A stretch of DNA of 64,000 bases, from positions 286,914 to 350,913 of the forward strand of contig CAJNDS010002588.1 of the NCBI GenBank assembly GCA_905221605.1, written 5' to 3'. The notes under the pieces are model-generated. The model did no database searches, was not told the DNA's origin, and saw nothing but the letters and a program-made list of their open reading frames with translations. Made by a program: the position numbers and the translations under genes. The stretch is from Symbiodinium natans. Lineage: Eukaryota; Sar; Dinophyceae; Suessiales; Symbiodiniaceae. Shown one piece after another: positions 33,223-43,000 of this stretch. How positions within the stretch are numbered: position 1 is the first letter of the stretch; every line of letters starts with the position of its first letter.

Positions 33223-34234
33223 CCGTTTTCCCATGCTTCGGTGAGGCGCGAACCGACGAGAACTCTCATTCGCGGCTGTCGACCAAAGCTTGCGTCATCT
33301 CGAAGCTTCTTGGGCTTCGGCTTGCATCCCACCTTTGTCCCCCATGAACCTGAGGGGCCAGGCGGTGCCAGTTGGCTTTGGGGTTCTTTCACAGTTCTGG
33401 CCTCGTGCGAAAGTGCTTCAGGGTGTTAAGGGCCAACCTAGTGACTTAGGGCCTTTATTCATGATTACATCCCGACTGATGCGCTGAGCAAGCACTTAGT
33501 TGGATGAGAAGCCCAGGCTCTACCACTGTGGCGTGCTGCTCCTCAGCCTGTTTGGAAGGTTGTAAGATTGGTCGCGTCGATTTTTTGCTGTGGCATCCGG
33601 GATTCTCGGAAGCTGCAAGGTATATATGTACATATGAGTGAGTGAGTGAGTGAGTGAGTGGACGGCCTGGGGTGCACTCCGGCCAACGGAAACGTTCCCT
33701 CCCGCCATCTCTTCCCCCCTCCGCTTGCGTCATTGGGGAGGTCCGGCAAGAGTTCGACGCTCCGAGCCCCTCAATCCGAGCTGGGAAAAACGCCACCCGA
33801 ACCTCCATGGGCCCGCCCCCCCAAGCCGGGCGGCTTGGGTTGGATTTGGGCACTTAGGCAAGACAGCCCACTTCACAGGAACAGAAACTCTTCCCCTTGC
33901 GATCCCTCACAAAGGTACTAAGCTGGGGGCATTGGCTCGGAGACAGGGCTTGGGGTGCGGGGTGGTCGTACCAAACACGCACACACGCACCGGCAGCAAG
34001 ACTAAGGGAAAAAGCAAGTTCAGCTAATCCCCTTTTGGCTGCACAAACTCCAACAGTATCCCCTTGGCATGCGGGGCAATGCCTGCAACTCAAGGCACCG
34101 CCCCCGACCAGAAGGGGGATATATGTACATATACATGTGTGCGTGTACATAGATATATGTGTGTATATATATATGTGTATATATGTATGTGTGTGTACAT
34201 TCACTTTTACCTATTTGTGTGCATGCATGTATAG
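33223..34234. other. Unique island, no gene
   Basis: (GAGT)n near 33632-33660 and a TATATG run near 34120-34200. Overlapping + frames at 33650-34027 have no recognised motif. Confidence 0.4.
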
Positions 34235-34249
34235 GGAGAAGAAGAGAGG

Positions 34250-34290
<41 letters not shown>

Positions 34291-34446
34291 AGGGAGAGGG
34301 AGAGGGAGAAGGAGAGAGAGGGAGAGAGAGGGCGAGAGCGAGAGAGAGAGAGAGAGAGGGAGAGAGGGAGAGAGGCAGAGAGGGGAGGGAGAGAGGGAAG
34401 GGAGAGAGGGAAGGGAGAGAGAGAAGGGAGAGAGACAGGGAGGGAG
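34235..34446. repeat. (GA)n microsatellite
   Basis: About 210 bp of GAGAGA and GGGAGA units. Arg/Glu-rich and Ser/Leu-rich frames through it are trivial. Confidence 0.95.
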
Positions 34447-34602
34447 GGAGCCTTGCCATGCATAGTTTTGGCACGTCCATGTTTGTCTGTCTCTGGTTTC
34501 ACTGCTCTTGGCTTTGGAAAGCGTCTTGTAATATGAAGCCCGCTCCCCATAATCGCCCACTCTTCGTGTGGATTTGGGCCCGAACGAAATCGAAGCCCGT
34601 TA

Positions 34603-34738
34603 AGGGTTTAGGGTTTCAGTTTAGGGTTTAGGGTTTAGGGTTTAGGGTTTAGGGTTTAGGGTTTAGGGTTTAGGGTTTAGGGTTTAGGGTTTAGGGTTTA
34701 GGGTTTAGGGTTTATAAAGGGTTTAGGGGTTGAGGGTT
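34603..34738 (+). repeat. Telomeric array TTTAGGG
   Basis: About 18 units, nearly perfect, with a TTTATAAAGGG disturbance near the right end. Confidence 0.92.
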
Positions 34739-36437
34739 CAAGGAGCCCATCAGGGACACCAGGGGATCCCCGCAGTTGTTGCGATGCGTGGCAAAAGCAC
34801 TTTCGTGCTCTTGCCCTAGAGCCCAGCATGTGAGATTCCCGGCTCTTGCAGAGGGAGTCGCGAGTTCAGCTGTTGAATTGGACTTGGGCTTCGGGTGGAG
34901 AGTCTTCATTTGGTGGTTTTAGTGGTTTTAGCGGTTTGGGGTTGGGGGTGCTTTGAGGTTCGGCGTTCCTTAGGTGGCGAAGGGTCCACCGGACTTGCTT
35001 TCTTCCCTGTCACAGTTCGCAACACTTCAAAACCAAGAGGGATGAATGGAACACACAGGAAGGGTTGCTGCGGGTCCCTATAGAACCTCTGAAATCCGCA
35101 GGGAATATATCCCCCCCATGTACCCAATGCGCGAAAACTAGAACCAATTATTTAGGGGTAGGGAAAAATTCAGGGCATCCTCCGAGAAGGAAGTGAGCTG
35201 TGGGAAGAGTGACATCGGCGCCGCCTGTATAGGCATGTGGCATATCTGAGGTTTGTGGTTCTAATCCCCCATACGACCTGAAACCTGACTTCCCTGCGGA
35301 AGACAGTGCAAGCAAAGGTTTCTGGCCTTTCTGTGCCTGGTTGGCAGCGGTTGGGAGCTGGTGGTATGCCGCAATGCAGGGGCTCTGCCGTTCTGCTCAT
35401 CCGCCCTGGCCACAGACAGCATGACTCTTGACCTGCAGGCAAATTCCCGGGAAGAACGAGTAGAAGAACAGGAGCAGTCCTGCGAATCGGGTAAGCATGC
35501 GTGGAAGAAGTATCCGAAGAATCTATAGATGCACCTCATCATTGGTCAGTCAGATCGCATGGCTTTTTTCTGACGTGGGATCCGGCTGCGGCACAGTAGA
35601 GCTTCGGCGGTTCGGGGTGCCAGAATTTTGAACGTTTGGAGCGGCTGTTTGGGCTTCGCGGGATGCCTGGGTGGGCAGGTCTTGGTGTAGGGCCATGTTC
35701 TTTCGTGGAATAAAGCCGGTTATTGGAAGAGTTTCGGGCTTAAGGGCCTCAGCACACACTGTCCCGACCTGCAGATAAACCGCAAGGCCACCCAAAACCC
35801 GCAAAGAGGCCACAAAGCCTTGCCACAAGAACACCTCGAAGCAAAAGGGTTTAGGGTTTAGGGCTTAGGGTGCATTCCTCCCCTTCTTGCAAAGCCCGCC
35901 TCAGGGATTGGCTTGGGATCGAGAGGGTTTACGAAACTGGGCAAAGCAATCCCGAGGATCCTTCTGGGCGCCCTGGCGGCTGTGTGGTCTTGCGGCGGCT
36001 TCTATAGCTGCCGGGCAACATGTTGGTGGTTTCCGGAAATAGGAAGCACTCTTCATATAGACCCCCAAATAGTAGGATTCCCTTATAAAAAGCTACCCCA
36101 ATGATAACCCCTAAGTTCGGAAACCCCCATTTTGCAAAAGGCATCGGGGTTTTTTTTTGCCTCCCGAACCACCCGTGGTTCGAAGGCGGGCGGAGAAAAT
36201 CTCTCAGGCTCTTCAGGAACTTCCCGGGCCCTAGTCTGTATGTATATTATATATATATATATACATGTGTATTTGTATATACTGCTATTGCTTTTTTTAT
36301 ATTTTGATGCTGGCTATTCCTGAGAGTCATGAATCGTTTTATATGCCAGCCCTTGCCCAGGTTGTTTCGAATTCGACTTCCGGTTCTTCTAAGGTCAGGA
36401 GGAGTGAAAATACAGTTCAACCTAAACTCTAAAACAT
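34739..36437. other. Unique islands, no gene
   Basis: A single short TTTAGGG pair near 35848. Open frames on both strands at 35170-35540 and 35550-35834 lack recognisable motifs. 36240-36310 is TA-rich. Confidence 0.4.
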
Positions 36438-36848
36438 TTAAACCCTGAACCAAAAACCCCTCTAAACCCCATCAGCCCTATAAAGACCTCTAAAACCCCA
36501 TAAACCCTATAAGCCCTTTAAACCCTAAACCCTGAACTGAACACAGCTCAAGCAGCCACCAACGCCACCAACAAACTTAGCAGCAGAGCAGGTAGTGCTG
36601 AAGGTTTTTGGGGTACTATAATCCCCATACCATCCCAAAGGTTAACCTTTAGTTCCCCTATAGGATACTGTTGACAACCTTAAGCCCTATAAAGAAAACC
36701 CTCAAAACCCCTTCTAAACCCGAACCCCAAGCCCTATAATTAGGCCCTAAACCCTAAACCCTAAACCCTAACCCTAAACCCTAAACCCTAACCCTAAACC
36801 CTATACCCTAAACCCTAAACCCGAAACCCAAAACCCTAAACCCAAAAC
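36438..36848 (-). repeat. Degenerate CCCTAAA tracts with embedded inverted repeat
   Basis: CCCTAAA-like units at 36438-36540 and 36745-36848 flank a small palindromic element at about 36609-36664. That element has GGGGTACTATAATCCCC and the perfect palindrome AAAGGTTAACCTTT. Its ATCCCAAAGGTTAACCTTTA (36632-36651) recurs exactly at 46608-46627. Confidence 0.6.
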
Positions 36849-36850
36849 CA

Positions 36851-36928
36851 ACTCCCGCAGCCACCGGCGGCTCCCTGAGGCTACTGGAAGACGGCGAACT
36901 CGCAGATGCAGATCTCGGAGCATCTTAT
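36851..36928 (+). other. Exon-like coding island 6
   Basis: After CCCGCAG| the frame reads ATGGSLRLLEDGELADADLG. The GGSLR core and its surroundings resemble the island at 41091 (TAAGGSLRVEALGY), suggesting related coding sequence. The protein is not recognised. Confidence 0.35.
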
Positions 36929-36959
36929 GGAGCCTCCGAAAAGGGGTCCACATGCATGT

Positions 36960-37639
36960 TTTACCTTTTGTTTAGGGGTTTGCAGGGGGGGGGGTTGAAG
37001 GGTTTTTGTGGCTGGTTTATAGGGCTTGTTCTAGGGTTTATAGGGCTGACAGGTTTTATAGGGGGTTTATGGGGTGTTTAGGTGTAGGGTTTGGAGGCTA
37101 GGGTTTAGGGTTTCATACATCGCCCTGAAGATGGGAATCGGCATGGTTGAGGTGCGCTGCCCGGAAACCGCGCATGTCGCGACAAGCTGCGACTCAAGAT
37201 CCACTGTGGTTTGAGCCTAGCTTTGGCGACCTTCCTGTATGGGCCCTGCAAAAGATCGGTCGCTGCCTAAGAGTGAGTCCGGATCTCTCCACATAGCTGT
37301 GCTCTAGGCACTTGGTGCGTGAAAGGACCAAAATCAGTGAACAGCTTGTAGAATCTAAACGGGCCATGATCGGCTTTCAGCTTCTTGGCCCCCTACCCGA
37401 AAAGCCGTGCGCGGGAGTCCCTATGAAAGTTTGAGACAATGGCGGCGCCTAGTTTTCAGGGTACCAAAGAAGCGACTTGAGTCATTTGGATGCCCGGTAG
37501 CACGCCTTATTCCTTCAGGGTGGGGAAGCCTCACCAAACAAGGAAAGGCACCCGTATTTTCTCAGGCTACTTGGGAACCTGGTGCTTTTGGAGAGTCGAC
37601 CCCAAACCCTAAGCGACCACGCAAGCCCCCCATCCCCAG
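36960..37639. other. Degenerate TTTAGGG and unique sequence
   Basis: 36960-37110 is a scattered set of TTTAGGG-like and TTTATAGGG units around a G11 run. 37111-37639 is unique and no gene is recognised. Confidence 0.4.
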
Positions 37640-37722
37640 AAAAAAAGGAGTACATCGAGGGGGCCGGCCTGTCCGACTACTGGGCCAAGCAGCGGCGCGA
37701 CGTCTTCATCACCACCTTGCAT
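37640..37722 (+). other. Exon-like coding island 7
   Basis: After CATCCCCAG| the frame reads KEYIEGAGLSDYWAKQRRDV and on to FITTL. All 25 codons end in G or C, which is very unlikely for non-coding DNA of this region. The 3' border is unclear and the sequence turns AT-rich at once. No family is recognised. Confidence 0.45.
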
Positions 37723-38059
37723 GATTTTACCAAACGAATAAGTACACGTATAAGTGCAATATATAGATATATATATATAGATAGCGTGATGCCGATGATT
37801 GCCTTTGCTGTTATTCGTATTATTCGCATGTTGGTCTTTGGCACCAGTATTATCACTTGCTCATTCTTACTTGTTGCCCGGAGTTGAAGCTTGAAGCTCC
37901 CGGCACAAGCCACGGCCAGGAGTATATGTCAGGGTCGAGAGGCCCACACGTAGGGCGAAGCCTCTAGGTGTTGTGCCGCCCCCATACGTAGCTCACAGAA
38001 GAAGTCGATGTGATCGGCGAAGGTTGGCAGGGAAAGTGGAGAAGAGGTTTGGGGCGACG
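37723..38059. other. Unique sequence, no gene
   Basis: AT-rich start with TATATA near 37760-37785. The + frame continuing from island 7 to 37887 loses its codon bias and is not supported. Confidence 0.4.
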
Positions 38060-38161
38060 TGGAGGTTCATGGTACTTATTTTCCCAATTACAACTGTACG
38101 TATAACCCAATAATGACCATGTTGGAGCACTTAGCTGGTTCATAAGTACCATGAACCTCCA
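38060..38161. mobile_element. MITE-like element with perfect 20-bp inverted ends
   Basis: TGGAGGTTCATGGTACTTAT at 38060-38079 is repeated as its exact complement at 38142-38161 around a 62-bp interior. No target duplication is obvious and no second copy is seen in this window. Confidence 0.55.
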
Positions 38162-38532
38162 GGTAGAAGAGAGTAGCCACGCACCCCCGTGATTGAGCCA
38201 ACGTCTCCCTTCCCATGCCTGCATGATGCTACTGGATCTCATTCCTCAGGTCGCAAGATGACACACCGCAAACATTATCGCAATGTTATCAGCGCAGCTC
38301 CCCAGAAATATCCGCAGCAACCAACCATATCGAGAACAATAAGGCAACAACAAAGAAACTAAAGCAATACCGGACCCACAAAAAGGACGCTTCTTTTGGT
38401 AGGGTCTCGGGGGTGGGAGATTGCAAGGGCAGGGCGCAAAGCAAGGGGCTTTGATATGCCGTGCCGCCAGGGGAGCCCAACCCTTTCTTCCACTTACCCC
38501 ACATTTCTTTCAAGACCCTACACTTCCTAGCT
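38162..38532. other. Unique sequence, no gene
   Basis: The short minus-strand frame at 38289-38513 has no recognised motif. Nothing else is seen. Confidence 0.4.
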
Positions 38533-38536
38533 CCTA

Positions 38537-38711
38537 TACCCTAAACCCTAAGCCCTAAGCCGTAAGCCTAAGCCCTAAGCCCTAAGCCCTAAGCCCTAAG
38601 CCCTAAGCCCTAAGCCCTAAGCCGTAAGCCCTAAGCCCTAAGCCCTAAGCCCTAAGCGCTAAGCCCTAAGCCCTAAGCCCTAAGATGCCCTAAGCCCTAA
38701 GCCCTAAGCCG
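38537..38711 (-). repeat. Variant telomeric array CCCTAAG (CTTAGGG)
   Basis: Roughly 24 consecutive CCCTAAG units with a few CCGTAAG and one GATG interruption, opening with one or two ordinary CCCTAAA units. Confidence 0.92.
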
Positions 38712-38809
38712 AAGATTCCAGATAGCATGTCATCTCCATCCCAGGAAAGCGCTAGATGCAACTCTCCTGGCCGGGGTCTGGCTGCGACTTGTCTGCCCCC
38801 GCAGGCCTC

Positions 38810-38946
38810 CCCCCCCCCCCCAGCCCCCCAGGTTTAGGGTTTAGGGTTTAGGGTTTAGGGTTTAGGGTTTAGGGTTTAGGGTTTAGGGTTTAGGGTTTAG
38901 GGTTTAGGGTTTAGGGTTTAGGGTTTATAGGGTTTAGGGTTTAGGG
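38810..38946 (+). repeat. C tract plus TTTAGGG array
   Basis: A C14 run and AGCCCCCCAG lead into about 16 TTTAGGG units. Confidence 0.92.
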
Positions 38947-38967
38947 CAGCTGACGGATTCCCGAGTC

Positions 38968-39006
<39 letters not shown>

Positions 39007-39154
39007 TTAGGGTATAGGCAACTTGTCCCCCCCCCCCCCCCCCCAGGCCCCCCTAGCCCCTTAGGGTTTAGGGTTTAGGGTTTAGGGTTTAGGGTTTAGG
39101 GTTTAGGGTTTAGGGTTTAGGGTTTAGGGTTTAGGGTTTAGGGTTTAGGGTTTA
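38968..39154 (+). repeat. GA run, C tract, and TTTAGGG array
   Basis: (GA)n at 38970-39003, a C16 run at about 39027, then about 13 TTTAGGG units at 39061-39154. The order, C tract then CCCCCAG or CCCCCTAG then TTTAGGG, repeats that of 38810-38946. Confidence 0.9.
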
Positions 39155-39720
39155 GCCCTCCCTACCTTCCGCCCTAGCCCCCTCTTTTTTTACGGAACAG
39201 GTAGGGAGGATTTTGCAGACTAGGTTCTTTGGATTTCGATCCTTATGAAGCCGAAATCCTATGGCGCCTAGAGCTTGAACTCAACTATAGCAACCCTTCC
39301 ATAAACGCTACACAGCACAGACCCTGGACTGATCAATAAGCCCATAAAAGCTGCCAGCAGGCCTTGAGCTCAATCTAGAGTCTCGAGATATCACACGGGA
39401 TCCGGCCTCCTTCCTCTTCCGGGAGGATGATACCTTCCCACCTTTCCCTACACACGTCGCTCTTCAAGCAAGGGTTCTTCTATCGGATGCCTACACCTAT
39501 ACGCACCACACCCACATAGGCCTCTGGACCAACAGAGCAAAGAGCCTTGTTGAGCCAGGGCCCCAAGAGAGGGCCCTTCACTTTGAATCCTAAGCCGCCC
39601 CGAAACTCCCAAAACTCCTACACTCCCTATAAGCCCATGTAAGGCCTGCAACTACCCCTAAACCCTAAACCCCAGACCCTAAACCCTAAACCTTAAACCC
39701 GACGCTAAGACCAATGCAAG
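39155..39720. other. Unique sequence with CCCTAAA tract
   Basis: A short CCCTAAA tract at 39655-39702 lies directly before exon-like island 8. No gene is seen in the rest. Confidence 0.45.
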
Positions 39721-39795
39721 GCTGGTCGTGGGCCTCCGGATCTGGTCCTGGCAGAGTGACGCGGCTGAGGACACGCTGGGTGCCCTGGAGGCCAG
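39721..39795 (+). other. Exon-like coding island 8 with both splice borders
   Basis: ATGCAAG|GCTGG at the left and GCCAG|GTTTGT at the right bound a 75-bp open segment reading VVGLRIWSWQSDAAEDTLGA and on to LEA. 21 of 24 codons end in G or C. It starts with the last base of a split codon and ends two bases into another. The AG|G left border fits dinoflagellate introns. The protein is not recognised. Confidence 0.5.
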
Positions 39796-39879
39796 GTTTG
39801 TTTGTGTTTCATTATTTGTTTGTCTTTGTCAGGGGGTTTAGGGTTTATAGGGATCTGAGCACAGAGCCCGTGCAGCGAC

Positions 39880-39958
39880 TGCAAGGCGGGTGGCAAAATC
39901 CACCCTGCTCAGCCAGTCGCTGCGCTGTTGCTTGCCAAGCTGCTGTCCGACTGGCGGT
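39880..39958 (+). other. Possible coding piece with ARRVAK motif
   Basis: The frame AATARRVAKSTLLSQSLRCC includes the GGCGGGTGGCAAAA sequence shared with the short elements at 23049, 27682, 29778, 42975 and 45929. All of those can be read as a V/A-R/K-R/Q-V-A peptide, so the repeat may derive from coding sequence. Confidence 0.3.
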
Positions 39959-40213
39959 GCAGTCGTCTCAGCTAGTTTGCCCTCCTGACACATCCTTGCG
40001 CCTGGGGTCAGCGAGGTCAAAACTCATGAGGTCTTGGATACGGGATCTCCTCATCGAGGTCTTGCTAAGTAGAAGTAGACGGGACGACTCACCCTCCTCC
40101 AGGTGTAGCGGAAGAAGGTAGGCAAACAAGCCTCTGGTGCCCTGCAGAGGTTGGGCCGCAAGCCCGGCAACCACAAGAGAGAGGGAGGAAACCCGAAAGC
40201 AGAAAACCCTAAC

Positions 40214-40311
40214 CACGCATACCTCCCCACTTCGCCCGGCTGGAGGTCCTGGCGCCCGTCGCCTACGCCTTCACCACGGCCATGCTGCTATGTGCGTGCT
40301 ACCTCCAGGCA
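40214..40311 (+). other. Exon-like coding island 9, hydrophobic
   Basis: The frame reads HAYLPHFARLEVLAPVAYAF and on to TTAMLLCACYLQA, with 29 of 33 codons ending in G or C, and stops at CAGGCAG|GTCTTG. The second half is a plausible membrane helix. A few bases resembling CCCTAA stand at its left, where the acceptor is unclear. Confidence 0.45.
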
Positions 40312-40323
40312 GGTCTTGTCCGA

Positions 40324-40417
40324 CTAATTGCTTAAGAACCCCACCAAAAAAACTCACAAAACATCCTCCTTATAAGGGCAATATAGGGATGTAGGTGGGT
40401 TCTTCAGCAAAAAGTAG
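40324..40417. mobile_element. MITE-like element, family 2, copy H
   Basis: Left end CTAATTGCTTAAGAACCCC and right end GGGTTCTTCAGCAAAAAGTAG are imperfect inverted repeats. The interior has CTCCTTATAAGGGCAATA. Ends match copies at 21489 and 49174. It sits just 12 bp after the donor-like end of coding island 9. Confidence 0.55.
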
Positions 40418-40740
40418 TGTCTGGATGCTTCAAGGGCAAAGCTGGTCAGAGAGTTGCCCAAACCATCTGGTTTGGGACTTAGAGACAGCAGAGGGGCTGG
40501 CTCTACAAACCACGCTGAGCAGGATGAAGTCTACTAAGTACACCTTTGTAAGCACCTTGTCGTCGAAGCCATAGTTCGACGTAGACCCCACACAGCGGCA
40601 GCCGAAGGGGAAGGAAGAAGAGACAGTTGTTTATTCACCACATTGGAGCCGAAGGTAAAGCACAGCGGCAACATGTGTCGGGGAAGCTTGTGGTTTGCTG
40701 GCTTTCGTGCAGAGTTTCGCATAGAACCACTCCAAACCCC
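40418..40740. other. Unique sequence, no gene
   Basis: The short minus-strand frame at 40534-40722 has no recognised motif. Confidence 0.4.
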
Positions 40741-40871
40741 AGACTCTAAACCCTAAACCCTATATAATTTATAGACCCTATAGACCCTAAACCCTGAGCC
40801 CTAAGCCCTAAACCCTAAACCCTAAACCCTAAACCCTAAGCCCTAAACCCTAAACCCTAAACCCTAAACCC
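40741..40871 (-). repeat. Telomeric array CCCTAAA, mixed
   Basis: CCCTAAA with CCCTAAG and TATAGACCC variants, ending directly at exon-like island 10. Confidence 0.88.
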
Positions 40872-40880
40872 ACCCTGCAG

Positions 40881-40967
40881 AACTCGAAATGGCGCGGCAT
40901 CTCGCTGGCCATCGCGGCCTTCGCGCGCAGCGTCCTCGAAGGCACATCCGGAGTCGATCCTGGTGGC
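40881..40967 (+). other. Exon-like coding island 10
   Basis: Behind CCACCCTGCAG| the frame reads NSKWRGISLAIAAFARSVLE and then GTSGVDPGGW, strongly GC3-rich. A CCCTAAA array lies at its left and a G24 run leading to TTTAGGG at its right, so the coding piece is enclosed by telomeric DNA in both directions. The protein is not recognised. Confidence 0.45.
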
Positions 40968-41082
40968 TGGGGGGGGGGGGGGGGGGGGGGTTTAGGGTTT
41001 AGGGTTTAGGGTTTAGGGTTTAGGGTTTAGGGTTTAGGGTTTAGGGTTTAGGGTTTAGGGTTCAGGGTTTAGGGTTTAGGGT
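40968..41082 (+). repeat. G24 run continuing into TTTAGGG array
   Basis: A G homopolymer at 40968-40990 runs without a break into about thirteen TTTAGGG units with one TTCAGGG. Confidence 0.93.
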
Positions 41083-41090
41083 TACAGTGA

Positions 41091-41155
41091 TGAGACTCCA
41101 AGCTCCGCCACCTTCCTCACCGCCGCCGGAGGCTCACTGAGAGTTGAGGCTCTTG
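41091..41155 (+). other. Exon-like coding island 11
   Basis: Frame SDETPSSATFLTAAGGSLRV, similar around GGSLR to the island at 36851. No borders are certain. Confidence 0.35.
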
Positions 41156-41218
41156 GGTACGCAGAATTTTGGGTTACAAGGGTTCAAAGAAACCTCACAC
41201 CCCTACATAAACTCTGAA

Positions 41219-41222
41219 CACG

Positions 41223-41261
<39 letters not shown>

Positions 41262-41390
41262 ACACAGCCAGGGGGTTCGCCCCCACGCCCCCAAGAAAGA
41301 AAGAAAGAGAGAGATAGAGACACAGAGAGATAGAGAGTCAGAGGAGATAGAGGAGATAGAGGAGATAGAGAGATAGAGAGAGTAGAAGGC
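41219..41390. repeat. (GA)n and GATA-type microsatellite
   Basis: GAGAGA, then GAAAGAAA, then GAGATAGAG units. No gene. Confidence 0.92.
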
Positions 41391-41420
41391 CCTCTCAAGA
41401 CGCCACACAAGCCCTTTCTA

Positions 41421-41512
41421 GGCGAGATCTCGTGCATGACCGCTCGGATGAAGTGGAGGGAACTCATCGGCGCCATGCGTCAGACGTCGCGCCTCCTGGA
41501 TGCAAGGGCTTT
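41421..41512 (+). other. Exon-like coding island 12
   Basis: After CCCTTTCTA the frame reads GEISCMTARMKWRELIGAMR and on to QTSRLLDAR, GC3-rich. It is followed within 45 bp by a TTTAGGG array (41556-41633). The protein is not recognised. Confidence 0.42.
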
Positions 41513-41555
41513 CCCATCTTCATTGTCCCTTATGAAAGTAACCAAGCCGCAAACG

Positions 41556-41633
41556 GTTTAGGGTTTAGGGTTTAGGGTTTAGGGTTTAGGGTTTAGGGTT
41601 TAGGGTTTAGGGTTTAGGGTTTAGGGTTTAGGG
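41556..41633 (+). repeat. Telomeric array TTTAGGG
   Basis: Eleven units, perfect. Confidence 0.93.
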
Positions 41634-42472
41634 CCAATATCATAAGCTCGTTACTGGGCTACAAAGACAAACGATGGTGCCCCTATAGGGGTCACGCCGA
41701 GAGTTCTCTTCTATCAATCGGGAACCTCTCTGCCCCCCCCCCCCCCCCCACAACCACAACACGTCCGAAATCGGCTTTTTTACATGATTGCAGCACACCC
41801 AAAAAATCATTCGATGAGGGAGCGCATATCGTTGGAATTGATGGCTTCTGCTTGCAGCTTACTGGATGGACAGTTTTTGGATCTTCGCAGGTGTGCTTCT
41901 TCATTGGTGGTTTCTTGAGTTTATGAATTAGCTTGAAAGGAGTTTGTCTCGGCGTCACCCTCAGAAGTAGGAGAAAGGAAGTGTTTTTTTGGCCAAATAT
42001 GGGAAAGACACATCGGAAAGGCAATAGAAATCCAAGATAATAGCAAGACTTTGTGTTTGACTCAGTTAGCTTAGCAGTGAAGGGAAAAGCAGAGAGAAAG
42101 ACAAGCCACATCGCATACACTGGCGTTTCTTTCCTAGTCGGTATATTTTCTCGCATTAGTATTTTCTGGAATTCATGCATTTCGCTTGTTTATAGCTCAT
42201 TGCTATAAACCTGCGCAGCTTCTCTTCAAGGAACTCACGGTAGTAGGGATCAATGTGGTGTTTGCAGGATGTGCAGGTCTGTTTTGGGGTTTTCGGGTCG
42301 AGCCCCTGCTTGCTCCAGCATCGGTTCAGTACATGGCCTGCACATGTGCCTGCCTGCCCAGTTGAGGTTCCTTCACCGGGCGCAACACACATGTGACCCT
42401 GTAATTCCTGAGCCCTCAAAAGGTTCAGGGGCCAACTTTGAGCCCCTTGTAGAGGGCGCTTTGTCTTGTCAG
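41634..42472. other. Unique sequence, no confident gene
   Basis: C tract near 41735. Minus-strand frames at 41692-42180 (162 aa) and 42156-42512 (118 aa) are the longest unique frames here. They lack motifs and GC3 bias, and the first includes poly-Gly from the C tract. Confidence 0.35.
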
Positions 42473-42553
42473 GAATGTACCAGCTGACAGCTGCCTCTTT
42501 GGCGTCGACCACGGTACTTGTGGCTTTTGCGATGCTCTACGACATCTTTAAGG
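42473..42553 (+). other. Exon-like coding island 13, membrane-helix-like
   Basis: After TCTTGTCAG| the frame reads MYQLTAASLASTTVLVAFAM and then LYDIFKAG, a good membrane-helix candidate. TTTAGGG-like repeats follow at 42557. The reading frame enters the repeat. Confidence 0.4.
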
Positions 42554-42556
42554 CCG

Positions 42557-42617
42557 GGGTTTTGGGTTTAGGGTTTAGGGTTTTTCGGGTTTTTCGGGTT
42601 TTTAGGGTTTAGGGTGG
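42557..42617 (+). repeat. Telomeric tract, degenerate
   Basis: TTTAGGG mixed with GGGTTTTTC units. Confidence 0.75.
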
Positions 42618-42949
42618 GGTCTTTGGACCCCCCAGGTGAGTCTGCGTGTGCCATAAGAAAGTCTGCATCCCTACTGTGGCTGGGCTGCCCAGAGCAGTCA
42701 ACTGCACGTTCTTCTCGCCGAGTTGCAATTCAGCTACCCGAAACTAAATGCTAATCCGAAACCCGAAGCCCCAAGCCCAAACAAAACCTTCTGTCTCGAT
42801 GTTTTCTAGGCCAGGTGCGGACTTGAGGGTGTACCAACAACCACATCTGGATCTAAGGTGACTGATAGGACAGGGGGCAGAAGCCTATACACCCCATTTT
42901 CAACCCCAAAGCACATCAAATCCTATACGTCCTAAACCCGAAACCCCAA

Positions 42950-43000
42950 ACATCCCTGCAGAATCAGTGGGGGTCTGCTAGGCGGGTGGCAAGCAAAAAA
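42950..43000 (+). repeat. Short GGCGGGTGGCAA element, fourth copy
   Basis: CCCTGCAGAATCAGTGGGGG followed by TCTGCTAGGCGGGTGGCAAG parallels the copy at 23042-23080, including the CCCTGCAG start. Here the right flank is A-rich with no adjacent CCCTAAA array. Confidence 0.5.

Noticed and set aside
33897-34631. 244-codon + frame with Arg/Glu repeats
   Set aside because: It is mainly the (GA)n microsatellite and ends in telomeric repeats.
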